Of a DNA stretch of 42,233 nt, positions 13,432 through 21,947 are shown piece by piece; within the stretch, counting starts at the first letter, position 1; each line of letters begins with the position of its first letter. The stretch comes from a virus. A model generated the notes under the pieces. The model saw only the letters and a program-made list of their open reading frames with translations, was not told where the DNA came from and searched no databases. Location: positions 1 through 42,233 of IMG/VR virus record IMGVR_UViG_3300043543_000122; one strand, 5' to 3'. The position numbers and the translations under genes were made by a program.

Positions 13432-13854
13432 ATGGGACGGAAAGCAGGATCGAAGCGGATAGACTACGAGCGACGGCTCGAGGCCGTTCGTTTGTTGCTA
13501 CTTCGCGGCGAGCCTGCCGGGAAGATATGTCAGTATATATCGCAGACGTTCCAGGTTACAGAACGTCAGGCATGGCGATATATCTCCGATGCCCGGGATC
13601 GCATCGCGCAAGTCACAGCTGAAGAGCGGAAATACCTTTACGCTGAGCATCTGGCCATCCGGCGAATGATCCGTGCGCGCGCGCTAGAGGAAGGCGACCT
13701 GCGCACCGCGCTAATGTGCGCGCAGGATGAAGCTAAATTGTTCGATCTGTATCCGGCGCAACGGTCTGAGGTGTCCGGCCCCCAGGGCGCGCCGCAGAAA
13801 GTGGTGATCGAGGTAATCGAGTATGACGCTAGTCGCAGCGATCCCCAGCGGTGA
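13432..13854 (+). CDS. terS: Terminase small subunit (probable)
   Basis: This 140-aa protein lies directly before the large terminase and overlaps it by 32 bases. The N-terminal part (about 1-60, DYERRLEAVRLLLLRGEPAG, then TERQAWRYISDARDRI) looks like a DNA-binding helix-turn-helix. A long helix follows (RRMIRARALEEGDLRTALM) suited to ring oligomerisation. Small terminases recognise the packaging site. The assignment is by position and architecture. Confidence 0.7.
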   Translation: MGRKAGSKRIDYERRLEAVRLLLLRGEPAGKICQYISQTFQVTERQAWRYISDARDRIAQVTAEERKYLYAEHLAIRRMIRARALEEGDLRTALMCAQDEAKLFDLYPAQRSEVSGPQGAPQKVVIEVIEYDASRSDPQR

Positions 13855-15061
13855 GGTCAGATACCAGGTCTGGACGCCATCGCTTCATCCGAAGCAATCG
13901 CTGATACGGAAGAGCGATGCTCGGTTCATCGTGCTCTCTTGCGGCCGGCGCTTCGGCAAAGACACGCTGGGCCACCGGCTTGTATTCGATCAATTAACGC
14001 AGCCCGGTTCTTCGTGCGCGTGGATGGCGCCAACGTATCGCATGATGCAGGCAACGTTCAAAGACTTGCAACGCTTACTTGCCCCGATCATCGTTAGGGT
14101 GAGCGCGAGCGAGCGAACTATAGAGACCGTAGGCGGTAGCCGGGTGGAAATGTGGACGCTCGGCAATGAGACAGTGCGCGGAAACAAGTATCGGCTGGTC
14201 ATTATCAACGAGGCGGCATTGGTGCCCGGGCTGAAAGCAAAGTGGGTGGAAGCAATCAGGCCAACGCTGGCCGATTATCGCGGGCGCGCAGTGATCATGT
14301 CCACGCCGCGCGGGCGCAACGATTTCTGGCACATCTACCAGACTGCAGTTTCCAATCGTGATGATGGATGGGCAGCTTACAGCTACCCAACTTGGGAAAA
14401 CCCCCACATCGCACGCGAGGAGATTGATTCAATGCGCGCCACGATGACAGAGCGCGCATTCAAGCAGGAGGTTGAGGCGCATTTCCTCGAAGACGGCGGC
14501 GCGGTCTTCCGCCGAATTAGCGAAGCGGCGACAGCGACGAGGCAAGACGCGCCAATCGAAGGCCACCGCTACATCATCGGCGTTGACTGGGGCAAGGTGG
14601 ACGATTACACCGCAATCGCGGTTCTCGACGAGACGACGCGTGAGCTGGTCTTCATGGACAGGTTCAATCGCATTGATTACGGATTCCAGCGTTCGCGTCT
14701 GTGGGAGGTCTATCGCCGTTTTGGCGGGACAGTCATTGCCGAAGAAAACAGCATCGGCTCGCCCATCATTGACGAGCTGCGACGTGAGGGAATGCCCGTG
14801 CGTCCATATCGGACGACGAATGCCAGCAAGGCAGAAGCAATAGAGGCGCTGGCGCTTGCAATTGAGAAAGGCGATCTGCGCATCATCAACGACGACGTGC
14901 TTATCAGCGAACTGTTCGCGTATCAGCAAGAGCACACGAAGTCGGGGGCGCCAAAGTATGGCGCGCCGGAAGGGATGCACGATGACTGCGTGATGAGCCT
15001 CGCTATTGCGTGGTCAATGATGGGGAAGCGCGCGAATTACGGGTTCGGGGGTGCGCAATGA
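13823..15061 (+). CDS. terL: Terminase large subunit
   Basis: This 412-aa packaging motor has an ATPase with Walker A GRRFGKDT (41-48) and Walker B LVIINE (125-130). The coupling motif STPRG is at about 160-164. The C-terminal RNase-H-like nuclease has Asp255 in GVDWGK, EEN (about 308-310) and MHDDCVM near residue 384. These are the standard acidic metal ligands. It cuts concatemers and pumps DNA through the portal. Length is typical of compact TerL proteins. Confidence 0.93.
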   Translation: MTLVAAIPSGEVRYQVWTPSLHPKQSLIRKSDARFIVLSCGRRFGKDTLGHRLVFDQLTQPGSSCAWMAPTYRMMQATFKDLQRLLAPIIVRVSASERTIETVGGSRVEMWTLGNETVRGNKYRLVIINEAALVPGLKAKWVEAIRPTLADYRGRAVIMSTPRGRNDFWHIYQTAVSNRDDGWAAYSYPTWENPHIAREEIDSMRATMTERAFKQEVEAHFLEDGGAVFRRISEAATATRQDAPIEGHRYIIGVDWGKVDDYTAIAVLDETTRELVFMDRFNRIDYGFQRSRLWEVYRRFGGTVIAEENSIGSPIIDELRREGMPVRPYRTTNASKAEAIEALALAIEKGDLRIINDDVLISELFAYQQEHTKSGAPKYGAPEGMHDDCVMSLAIAWSMMGKRANYGFGGAQ

Positions 15062-16938
15062 GCATTTGGAAAACGCTGAAGACCTACATCATCCCCGGCG
15101 AGCCCCCGCTGCGCTCAGCACCAGCCGCAAAATCGTGGCCCATCAACAATAGCTGGTTTGTCAATGCTGCGGGCAATCCAATCGTCTACGCCGACACCCC
15201 TAGCGGATGGATGGAGGCTGCACGATACAACGTATGGGCGTCCAACTGCGTCGAAGCGCGCGCCAGCGGCGTTGCGTCCGTCAGGTTCGTTGTCCGTAAG
15301 GTGGAAAGCGACGAAAACGTTGATCATCCGGTGATCGGCTTGATTGAAAAGGCAAATGACAAGTTGTTAAAGACGGAGACGAGCTATAAGGCTGGCGGTG
15401 AGCGCCAGTTGAGCATCTTTGGTGACTGGTTCACGTTGCTTGTCAGGGATTCCGCCGGCCGCGTCGTTGAGATGTTCATCTTGCCGGCGCATCGCGTTCG
15501 GCTGATTCGCGACGGATGGCGCGGCTACGTCGTGGCCTACGAGTATGAGGGCCGGACATACCCGCCGGAAGACATCGTGCGCATTTACTACCCAGCCGAT
15601 CATGATCCGATGCTTGCCCGATCTCCCACCTCTACTGCCCTCGGCGCAATCAATCGCTACAACCTGGCTGACCTGGCGCAGGAATACGTTGACCGGCGCG
15701 GCGGACGTGGCGGCGGCATCCTGTCGTTTGACGCGTCTTTTCTCAACGTAGACATAGACCGATTCATGGCAGCGTGGGACGCGGTAGCGAGCGATCCACG
15801 CAATGCAGGACGCGATGCAGCGTTGCCGCCCGGCGCAAGCTACATGACTGGCGTTTTGACGGCGCAGCAACAACAACGAGAAGAACGTAGCCGGCGACTG
15901 ATGAAGGAAATCTTCGCGGCGTATCACGTGCCACCCGCAAAAGCCGGCGACTATACCGACGCCAGCGTGCTCGCTAATGCCGAGCAGCAAGACCGGCATT
16001 TCGCGACACAGTTTCAAGTGCCGGAACTAGACATGATCACCGAGGTGTTGACTGTAGACCTCCTGTGGCGCGAGTGGCCAGACGCCAAAGATGCTGGACT
16101 GTATATCGTCCCTGTTTACGAGGACATACCGGCGTTGAACAAAGACGCGGAGTTGCAAGAGAAGATCGCGTCGGCTAAAGCTGACCGAATTGTGACGCTG
16201 CTGCAAGGCGGTGTGATCAGTCTAAATGAGGCGCGTGAGGAGATTGGCCGTGACAAAGTGGACGACGCCCGCGCAGACGACGTGCTGCTGATCCTTGGCA
16301 ACGAGACACAACAACAGCAATCAGTCATCGAACGGGATGGCAAGACAATATCGCTCAACAAATCCGAACTGACTACTGTGCGCGATGCGATGCGCGCATA
16401 CTTCCGGGGCGACATCACTGAGGCCCAGGCTCGCAAGCTAATATCGCTCGCTATTCCGGGGGCGGATGAAGAAGAAATCGCCGAGCTGCTGGCTGCTAAA
16501 TCTGTGTTGACAACAAAGCAACGCAACCGGCTAGATGATTCAGACTTCGTCATCCCGGAAACGCGATCGTTTCCAGTGCTAGATTGTCGTGACGTCGAAA
16601 AGGCCGTGAGCGCATGGGGCCGCTATCGCGGCGACGTGCCATTCGAGGAGTTCAAGCGCCGCTTGATTCGAAAAGCCCGCAAGTTAGGATGCGAAGACCG
16701 GTTGCCGGAGACGTGGCGCGAAGAGATGGCAGCCAAGGCCGACGACGAGACGATGCCCATCGTTGATTGCGTCGGCATGACGGCTGTCAACGAATGCGGC
16801 GAAGTCGTCGGCGTCGTAGATAAGGTGCATCGCTTCGGCGTCCACGACGGGATAAAGGCAACGAAATCTGATCCAGTTGTAATCGTTGATGGACGCGCGT
16901 ATCGCGCGTCAGAACTAAGGGTGATACGCGATGGCTAA
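15058..16938 (+). CDS. Portal protein with extra C-terminal domain
   Basis: This 626-aa protein begins at ATG 15058, overlapping the terL stop (ATGA). The body (about 1-400) is a HK97/lambda-type portal (PINNSWFVNAAGNP, then YPPEDIVRIYYPADHDP, then QQQQREERSRRLMKEIFAAY). Beyond about residue 440 is an extension with DFVIPETRSFPVLDCRDVEK, then FKRRLIRKARKLG (about 494-555). This is the kind of module (DUF6582-like) usually found near prohead protease or capsid proteins, followed by a short beta domain. The fusion makes this portal longer than the usual 400-500 aa. Confidence 0.85.
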   Translation: MSIWKTLKTYIIPGEPPLRSAPAAKSWPINNSWFVNAAGNPIVYADTPSGWMEAARYNVWASNCVEARASGVASVRFVVRKVESDENVDHPVIGLIEKANDKLLKTETSYKAGGERQLSIFGDWFTLLVRDSAGRVVEMFILPAHRVRLIRDGWRGYVVAYEYEGRTYPPEDIVRIYYPADHDPMLARSPTSTALGAINRYNLADLAQEYVDRRGGRGGGILSFDASFLNVDIDRFMAAWDAVASDPRNAGRDAALPPGASYMTGVLTAQQQQREERSRRLMKEIFAAYHVPPAKAGDYTDASVLANAEQQDRHFATQFQVPELDMITEVLTVDLLWREWPDAKDAGLYIVPVYEDIPALNKDAELQEKIASAKADRIVTLLQGGVISLNEAREEIGRDKVDDARADDVLLILGNETQQQQSVIERDGKTISLNKSELTTVRDAMRAYFRGDITEAQARKLISLAIPGADEEEIAELLAAKSVLTTKQRNRLDDSDFVIPETRSFPVLDCRDVEKAVSAWGRYRGDVPFEEFKRRLIRKARKLGCEDRLPETWREEMAAKADDETMPIVDCVGMTAVNECGEVVGVVDKVHRFGVHDGIKATKSDPVVIVDGRAYRASELRVIRDG

Positions 16939-17437
16939 TCTGTTGGTGGTGCGCCCGGTGCGTCTCGACGAAATGAAGGGCCGATTCACGAAAGCTCAAC
17001 GCGCCATCGTCGAGGCGATGGAAGAGGCGCTTGATGAATACGGAGAGACATTCGTCAAGGAACTGAGAAAGAAGACGCCCGTCCGCACTGGCCGGTTGCG
17101 CGAATCGGCGACGTATATCATTCGGGGCCGCGGGAAACGCGAGATGCAACTGGAGGTTCGTATAGGTGGAAAAGACGAGCCAAAACTGCTCCCGGTGTGG
17201 CTCGAATTTGGGACCGGCATCTATGGCCCGCGCCAACATCCGGTTGTGCCGCGCCGCGCCAAGTATCTGCGATTCGCCGGGCGTGGTGGCCGCATCGTCT
17301 TCGCGCGTAGCGTGCGAGGTATCAAGCCTCGGCGCTTCTTCTCGAAGACCGAAAAGGCGACCGAAAGTGCGCGCCGTCGGCTGGCAGGCCGCATTGGCAA
17401 ACTGGCCATCGAGAAGCTGACCGATCCGCGCCTGTAG
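16931..17437 (+). CDS. HK97 gp10-like neck/tail-completion protein
   Basis: This 168-aa protein overlaps the portal gene by 8 bases. KTPVRTGRLRESA (about 50-62) followed by WLEFGTGIYGPRQHP is the characteristic signature of the HK97 gp10 family of head-tail joining proteins. The C-terminus is strongly basic. In most phages this gene lies after the capsid; here it sits between portal and protease, a modest rearrangement. Confidence 0.85.
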   Translation: MANLLVVRPVRLDEMKGRFTKAQRAIVEAMEEALDEYGETFVKELRKKTPVRTGRLRESATYIIRGRGKREMQLEVRIGGKDEPKLLPVWLEFGTGIYGPRQHPVVPRRAKYLRFAGRGGRIVFARSVRGIKPRRFFSKTEKATESARRRLAGRIGKLAIEKLTDPRL

Positions 17438-17441
17438 GCGG

Positions 17442-17447
17442 TATAAT
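17442..17447 (+). promoter_or_regulatory. Putative late promoter -10 (TATAAT)
   Basis: GGTATAAT five bases after the gp10-like stop is a perfect -10 hexamer. It is followed by CCGATAG (17460-17466) and a terminator, matching the layout before the lysis module at 8013-8082. The -35 region has only CTGACC at a long spacing, so an activator or special sigma factor may be needed. Confidence 0.5.
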
Positions 17448-17476
17448 CCGAATCGAAGGCCGATAGACCTTGAATG

Positions 17477-17510
17477 AGGCGGCCGCGACAGTTGTCGTGG
17501 CCGCCTTTTG
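17477..17510 (+). terminator. Intrinsic terminator before the capsid module
   Basis: AGGCGGCCGCGAC (17477-17489) pairs with GTCGTGGCCGCCT (17494-17506) across a 4-base loop, with one mismatch, followed by TTTT. It lies about 60 nt after TATAAT and just before the protease start. Confidence 0.8.
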
Positions 17511-17522
17511 TGTTTCCAGAAG

Positions 17523-18266
17523 ATGAGCATCAAGGCGATTGACGAAATGACGTTGGACGTGCTCGGCCTGCCTTTCGGCGAGGACGAGCAAGGCCAGGTG
17601 TTCGACCGATCCACGAACATTGAGTTGCAGCCTGGCCAGACCATCCCCGTCTATTACTGGCACGGATTCGCCGAGAAGGCCAGCCGCGCCGTTGGACGCA
17701 TCGGCAAGGCGATATACGACCGCGTAGACGAGGCTGGCCATTGGTTCAAGGTCTACCTTGACCGCACGTCTGACATCGCGCGGCGCATCTACCAGGACGC
17801 CGTCGCAGGCAAGGTGCGTGCGTCATCCGACAGCGCTGCGCATCTGGTCAGGCCGGCCGGGATCGTTGGTAAGCCGGGCCGGGTGACGAGCTGGCCGATC
17901 TTTGCGCTGTCGCTCATGGATGCGACGACAGCAGACACAGCCGTAAACAAGCGCGCCATCGCGTTCGCGGCTGCAAAAGCACTAATCGAGGAATCTTCGT
18001 CCAAGGATGGCGAGTTCATCATCGCGGGCGAGGCAGCGAAGGCAGGAGCGGTGTTCGCGAAACGAAATCGCGAACGCATCGCCAAAATCCGCGCGCTGCT
18101 TGACGAGATGGTGGCAGAGTTTCCGTCCGACGACGATTCGATGACGGCTGCGACCGAGGCAGTGTTGAACAACGACTACTCGCCAGCAGCCAAGGCAAAC
18201 ATATTGGCGCTACCTCGCGAAAAAATCATCGCACTGATTGACGCGCAGATAGCGCAAATGAGGTAG
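17523..18266 (+). CDS. Putative head maturation protease
   Basis: This is a 247-aa protein directly before the major capsid gene. The N-terminal two thirds (about 10-150) include TIPVYYWHGFAE, DRTSDIARRIYQDAVAGKVR, ASSDSAAHLVR and SWPIFALSLMD, which resemble the divergent prohead proteases encoded at this position in many siphoviruses. The second half is helical (scaffold-like, LLDEMVAEFPSDDDS). It may combine protease and scaffold. Catalytic His/Ser cannot be fixed with certainty. Start ATG 17523 lies after the terminator. Confidence 0.6.
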   Translation: MSIKAIDEMTLDVLGLPFGEDEQGQVFDRSTNIELQPGQTIPVYYWHGFAEKASRAVGRIGKAIYDRVDEAGHWFKVYLDRTSDIARRIYQDAVAGKVRASSDSAAHLVRPAGIVGKPGRVTSWPIFALSLMDATTADTAVNKRAIAFAAAKALIEESSSKDGEFIIAGEAAKAGAVFAKRNRERIAKIRALLDEMVAEFPSDDDSMTAATEAVLNNDYSPAAKANILALPREKIIALIDAQIAQMR

Positions 18267-18273
18267 AAAGGAA

Positions 18274-19644
18274 ATGACAGAGGAAGAGTTGAAGGCCCTT
18301 GTCGAAGAGAGGGTCAACAAAGCTGCCGAGGAAGCGGCAAAAGCTACTGAGTCCGTCGAACAGTCGCAGGAAGCGCCGGCGATGACCAGTGAGGCTCAGA
18401 CAAAGGATTCCGACAAGCCGACGGAATTCACGGCTGACGATGTGAAACGGGCGATAGATGAAGCCGTCAAAGCTGTGGCGAAGCAGTATGAAGAGAAGTT
18501 GCGCGATGCTCGACGCCCAGCGTATGGCGTGCCAACGGTGCTTCGGCCGAAGGAAGAGCCTAAGCCGCTTTACTGGGCCGTCAAAGCCGCGTTGCACAAT
18601 CAGAGCGGATCGGTAGTGCTTCGCGACGTTCCAGATGGCGTAATGTTCACGCCGGGGGGAGGGGATGATAGCGCGATCAAAGCCTACATCCGCTACGCGC
18701 AGGCTGCCGGTGCTGATGTGCAGGGCAACATCCTATACGGCGTATCGGCGAAAGCGTTGGGCACGGCTGGCGGGCCAGGTGAACACTTCGTCGAACGCGT
18801 GAACTCGCGGCCGGTGATCGAGGCCCTTTATCAGTCGGTGATTACGCGCCAGTTGCCGGGCGTGGACATCTATCCAATGCCTGCGCTGGTATGCGATGCG
18901 CCAACGATCGCCTCGTTCACCGCCGGATGGTCTGCTGAGAACGCTGATGCGACATCCGCCGGCGATGCGGCCACCGGGCGGCGGACGCTGACCGCGCGCA
19001 ACCTCACGGCGTGGGCGGAGCTGAGCAACCAGCTTCTGGTTGACAGCAACCCAGGCATCGAACAGTATGTCCGCAACGGCCTCGCCGGTGCGATGGGTGA
19101 GGTGCATGACATCGGCGCGATTCGCGGAACCGGAACAAACAACGAGCCGACCGGGTTGTTGAACGAAACGGGAGTCAACTCGACTGCCATTGGCACCGAC
19201 AACTTCTACACCGGCGTTCTGAAAGCGGTTGGCAGGTTGGCCGCTAACAAGATCCCGTTCAGCAATATCGCAGTAATCTGCCGCCCAGAGGTTGTGACGA
19301 AGGCTACGATTACTCAGGTCGGCACCGGCGGCGACTACATCACCTCCGGCGCTCCGTTGGGTGGTTTTGCTGACAACGCCTTTACTGGGCCGGTGTCTCG
19401 TCGCCTGGGCCTGCCGGTGTTCGCCACAACGGCGCTTACGGTCACGACGAACCAGTCGTCTATCCTCGTGTTGCACTGCCCGAGCTGGACGATCGGCGAT
19501 CGCCAGGAACTGGAGATTGCTTCTAGCAACGTGGCTGGTAACGCCTTCCGGCGCAATCAGACCTACGTGCGCGCCATCATGCGTGTTGACTTCAACCTGA
19601 AGCGCGCAACGGCGCTGGAGGTGATCACCGGCTTCGCTCACTAG
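18274..19644 (+). CDS. Major capsid protein, HK97 fold
   Basis: This is a 456-aa protein with GAAAGGAA before ATG 18274. The N-terminal 100 residues are charged and helical, like the HK97 delta/scaffold domain that the protease removes. The body has typical features: PVIEALYQSVITRQLPGVDIYPMP, the mid-section LTAWAELSNQLLVDS, NEPTGLL (about 290) and the C-terminal RRNQTYVRAIMRVDFNL. It builds the icosahedral shell. A 302-aa antisense frame covers it and is rejected. Confidence 0.93.
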   Translation: MTEEELKALVEERVNKAAEEAAKATESVEQSQEAPAMTSEAQTKDSDKPTEFTADDVKRAIDEAVKAVAKQYEEKLRDARRPAYGVPTVLRPKEEPKPLYWAVKAALHNQSGSVVLRDVPDGVMFTPGGGDDSAIKAYIRYAQAAGADVQGNILYGVSAKALGTAGGPGEHFVERVNSRPVIEALYQSVITRQLPGVDIYPMPALVCDAPTIASFTAGWSAENADATSAGDAATGRRTLTARNLTAWAELSNQLLVDSNPGIEQYVRNGLAGAMGEVHDIGAIRGTGTNNEPTGLLNETGVNSTAIGTDNFYTGVLKAVGRLAANKIPFSNIAVICRPEVVTKATITQVGTGGDYITSGAPLGGFADNAFTGPVSRRLGLPVFATTALTVTTNQSSILVLHCPSWTIGDRQELEIASSNVAGNAFRRNQTYVRAIMRVDFNLKRATALEVITGFAH

Positions 19645-19718
19645 TGTCTAGGATCGTGGGGATCGGGCTTTGGGCTACGAGATGGGTTGAGCCGAGATCG
19701 CACGATAGTGGACGGTTA

Positions 19719-19753
19719 GCAGCCTCGCGGCGTTGTTCGCGCCGCGAGGCTGC
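19719..19753 (+). promoter_or_regulatory. Perfect 14-bp hairpin covering the next ribosome-binding region
   Basis: GCAGCCTCGCGGCG (19719-19732) pairs perfectly with 19740-19753 across a 7-base loop, 8 bases before ATG 19762. No T-run follows. The only Shine-Dalgarno-like bases (GAGG, 19746-19749) are buried in the stem, so it may lower connector translation relative to the abundant capsid protein or protect the 3' end of capsid mRNA. Confidence 0.7.
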
Positions 19754-19761
19754 GAAACACA

Positions 19762-20343
19762 ATGTCATACGTCACCCTTGCTGAATACAAGAGCTACATC
19801 CGCGAGCTGACGCAAGGCCAGCCTGCCGGCTACACATCAGCCGAGGATGACGCAATGCGCTTGTTCCTAGACCAGGCCCAACGTCTAATCGAGAGCAAAA
19901 CGGAACGTGTGTTCTCGGCAAAGACCGAGACGCGCTACTATCTAGCATCTGCCATCCCACTAGCTCATCCCGATACCCTGCTGCTGGACTACGACTTGCT
20001 CACTGTAACGTCGCTGGTCAACGGCAACGGAACAACGATCCCTGCTGATGGCTACTGGCTACATCCATTCAACGAGTCGCCGAAGTGGGCTATCGTCCTC
20101 AAGTCCGGCTACTCGTGGTCGTTCTCTACAGACGGCCGCGTTGCAGTTACCGGCACATGGGGATACATGGCGACGCCGAGCGATGATGTCAAGCGGGTTA
20201 CGATGCAACTGGCGTGGTGGATTCAGTCGAAACGTCTGTCGCTCGGCGATGTAACCTTGCTTGACCACGGAGCGTTCACCGTTGACGGCGCATTTCCGGC
20301 GCATATTGCCGAGTGGCTTGCCCGGCATCGCAGGAAAGTATGA
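19762..20343 (+). CDS. Head-tail connector (gp6/Ad1-like)
   Basis: This is a 193-aa protein. The opening YVTLAEYKSYIRELT and DDAMRLFLDQAQRLIESKTERVF match the helical head-completion family (HK97 gp6-like) that forms a ring under the portal. The later part carries beta strands (WAIVLKSGYSWSF). Position after the capsid gene is canonical. It ends in an ATGA overlap with the next gene. Confidence 0.8.
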   Translation: MSYVTLAEYKSYIRELTQGQPAGYTSAEDDAMRLFLDQAQRLIESKTERVFSAKTETRYYLASAIPLAHPDTLLLDYDLLTVTSLVNGNGTTIPADGYWLHPFNESPKWAIVLKSGYSWSFSTDGRVAVTGTWGYMATPSDDVKRVTMQLAWWIQSKRLSLGDVTLLDHGAFTVDGAFPAHIAEWLARHRRKV

Positions 20344-20789
20344 CGATTCAATCTATTCTCGATGCGGTGTCCGATGTCCTCATGGCCGGCGTTGGTGGGC
20401 GTGTGCGATACGTCGGCGCTCCAATCGTGCCACCGCAGGCGGTGCCGGCAGTGTATGCGGCGTGGGAGCAATCGTCGCCGACGGCAGCGACGCACAGCAA
20501 GCGCGATGACAACAACAAGTTGGTGAAATACGGCGTTGCGCGTCGCCATACCGTTCTGGTCTACGTGATCGGCGGCCCGGTTGTGGATGGCGTTGCAGCC
20601 GAAGAAGCACAACGCACCTATGCACAACAGATCATGGACACTGTTGACGCCGACGAGACGATGCGTGGTGCGACCGATGACGATCGTGTTGCGAAGGCGA
20701 GCGTCACGCGCGTCGAGCCGTGGGCAGATACGCTGAGCAACACACCGTTGTTTGGCGTCGTGGCAACGATGGAGGTGATCGAACTATGA
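20340..20789 (+). CDS. Tail terminator / tail completion protein
   Basis: This 149-aa protein starts at ATG 20340 in overlap with the connector stop. The helix at the start (TIQSILDAVSDVLMAGVGGR), then strand-rich middle and DTLSNTPLFGVVATMEVIEL at the end fit the gpU/gp9-like tail terminator family, which caps the tail tube. Place between connector and tail tube supports this. Confidence 0.65.
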   Translation: MTIQSILDAVSDVLMAGVGGRVRYVGAPIVPPQAVPAVYAAWEQSSPTAATHSKRDDNNKLVKYGVARRHTVLVYVIGGPVVDGVAAEEAQRTYAQQIMDTVDADETMRGATDDDRVAKASVTRVEPWADTLSNTPLFGVVATMEVIEL

Positions 20790-20959
20790 AAGTCAAAGCG
20801 CTCGAATACGTTCACGATATCAAGACCGACGTGCTATACACGCCGGGTGACGAGTGGGAACTAGATAGGCCGCGCGAGGTCATTGACGAGCTGGTGCGCG
20901 GCAAGGTGATAGAGATCGTCGAGGACGATCAGGAGGTATCCGATGGCATTGACAGGTGA
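20786..20959 (+). CDS. Small protein between tail terminator and tail tube
   Basis: This is a 57-aa acidic protein (KVKALEYVHDIKTDVLYTPG, then EWELDRPREVIDELVRG) starting at ATG 20786, overlapping both neighbours (ATGA upstream, 17 bases downstream). Small proteins with a DxLYxPGDxWEL-like pattern are often found just before tail tube genes. Role unknown. Confidence 0.6.
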   Translation: MKVKALEYVHDIKTDVLYTPGDEWELDRPREVIDELVRGKVIEIVEDDQEVSDGIDR

Positions 20960-21383
20960 GTTCCTGGCAAGCGACTTGACAATTGAGTATCAGGATGGCG
21001 CGGCCTACTATGCATTGACGACGTATGTCAATGAAGACGAGTTCTCGCGCACCGTCGGCGAGGCAGAGACGACCGCGCATGGCACGACGGCGCGAACGTT
21101 CATCCCTGGGCTGAAGGAATACGAGTATTCCTTCACGTTGATGCACAACAACCAGCCCCCAATAGCCGACCGGCCACAAACGCGGTTGCGCCTTCTTCTC
21201 GAAGATCGCCTGGTGCGCCTTTGGCGCATTCGGCCGAACGGAAGCGGAACGGGTCGTCCAGAGATAACGTTTGAGGCATTCGTCACCGAAATGGTGGACG
21301 ACCTGGCCAATGACGACCAACCTGTATCGAGCAGCGTAACGCTGCGCATCACCGGGCCGGTGACCTACAGCACGCAAGCGTAA
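20943..21383 (+). CDS. Major tail (tube) protein
   Basis: This is a 146-aa protein with CAGGAGGT before ATG 20943. Beta-rich, with ARTFIPGLKEYEYSFTL, PEITFEAFVTEM and PVSSSVTLRITGPV, typical of the siphovirus tail tube fold that stacks as hexamers. Directly upstream of the frameshifted chaperone genes and tape measure, the standard order. Confidence 0.85.
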   Translation: MALTGEFLASDLTIEYQDGAAYYALTTYVNEDEFSRTVGEAETTAHGTTARTFIPGLKEYEYSFTLMHNNQPPIADRPQTRLRLLLEDRLVRLWRIRPNGSGTGRPEITFEAFVTEMVDDLANDDQPVSSSVTLRITGPVTYSTQA

Positions 21384-21384
21384 T

Positions 21385-21711
21385 ATGGCGAGGAGATACA
21401 ACGCGCCACCGGATCGCGTGGAACGCATCGAAGCCGAGGGCGAGTGGGTGGATTTGTTGACGAACAATGTCAGCGTCGGCAAATTCGCAGAACTGGCCAG
21501 CGGCGCAACGGGCGTCGAGTTGAACTATCGCTTGCTTGCCTACTTGATTCGTGGCTGGTCGTTTACCGACGAGACCGGCGCATCGTTGCCGATCAACGCG
21601 GAAAACATCCGTGACAACGACGACGCGCCAGTCATTCTTGAAGTGCTGCGGAGGCTGCCGACGCTGCCTTTTTTAGCGCGTCTGTCACAGCTGACGAATC
21701 GCGAATCCTAG
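21385..21711 (+). CDS. Tail assembly chaperone G
   Basis: This 108-aa protein is translated in the zero frame and stops at 21709-21711. At codons 95-97 it contains the slippery heptamer T TTT TTA (21669-21675), where a share of ribosomes shift to -1 and make a longer GT protein. Position between tail tube and tape measure is diagnostic for the G/GT chaperones that coat the tape measure during tail assembly. Confidence 0.88.
   Translation: MARRYNAPPDRVERIEAEGEWVDLLTNNVSVGKFAELASGATGVELNYRLLAYLIRGWSFTDETGASLPINAENIRDNDDAPVILEVLRRLPTLPFLARLSQLTNRES
21669..21675 (+). promoter_or_regulatory. Programmed -1 frameshift site (T TTT TTA)
   Basis: The heptamer follows the X XXY YYZ rule in the G frame (CCT TTT TTA). 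After a -1 shift the next codon is AGC (21675-21677), and the frame stays open through ATG 21717 to the stop at 21947. It is the same heptamer as HIV-1 gag-pol. A weak stem (GTCA 21684-21687 with TGAC 21692-21695, inside CGCG pairs) follows. Confidence 0.85.
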
Positions 21712-21947
21712 TCCTAATGGCACGCGGCTTCCGATACACCGGAAACCGCACCGACCTGCTACTGGATGTTGAGATCGCGCGTGCATGCGAGCGATTAGGC
21801 AAGCTGCCGTCCGAAGTGATGGTGGAAGATGTCTATTTGCTACGTCGCACGATGGCAATCCTTGACGAATTGGATCGCATACGTGCCATGAGGAGCAATG
21901 CTGGAGGCAAAGGCTATGGCCGAGGAAAAGACCCGCATAGTCGTTGA
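21675..21947 (+). CDS. Tail assembly chaperone GT extension (T region)
   Basis: This region is reached by -1 frameshifting from the G gene, giving a fused protein of 187 aa (97 from G, 90 from here). It also contains an internal ATG at 21717 that could start a 76-aa product (MARGFRYTGNRTDLLLDVEI). The T part is basic, ends in GGKGYGRGKDPHSR and overlaps the tape measure start. In known systems T binds the tail tube protein and G the tape measure. Confidence 0.85.
   Translation, partial: SASVTADESRILVLMARGFRYTGNRTDLLLDVEIARACERLGKLPSEVMVEDVYLLRRTMAILDELDRIRAMRSNAGGKGYGRGKDPHSR

Noticed and set aside
16787-17644. 285-aa antisense open frame across portal end, gp10-like gene and protease start
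   Set aside because: It crosses three well-supported + genes and a terminator; composition is Arg/Ser/His-rich shadow sequence.
18733-19641. 302-aa antisense open frame across the capsid gene
   Set aside because: It is a shadow of the major capsid gene in GC-rich DNA, has no start signals and lies on the wrong strand for its neighbours.
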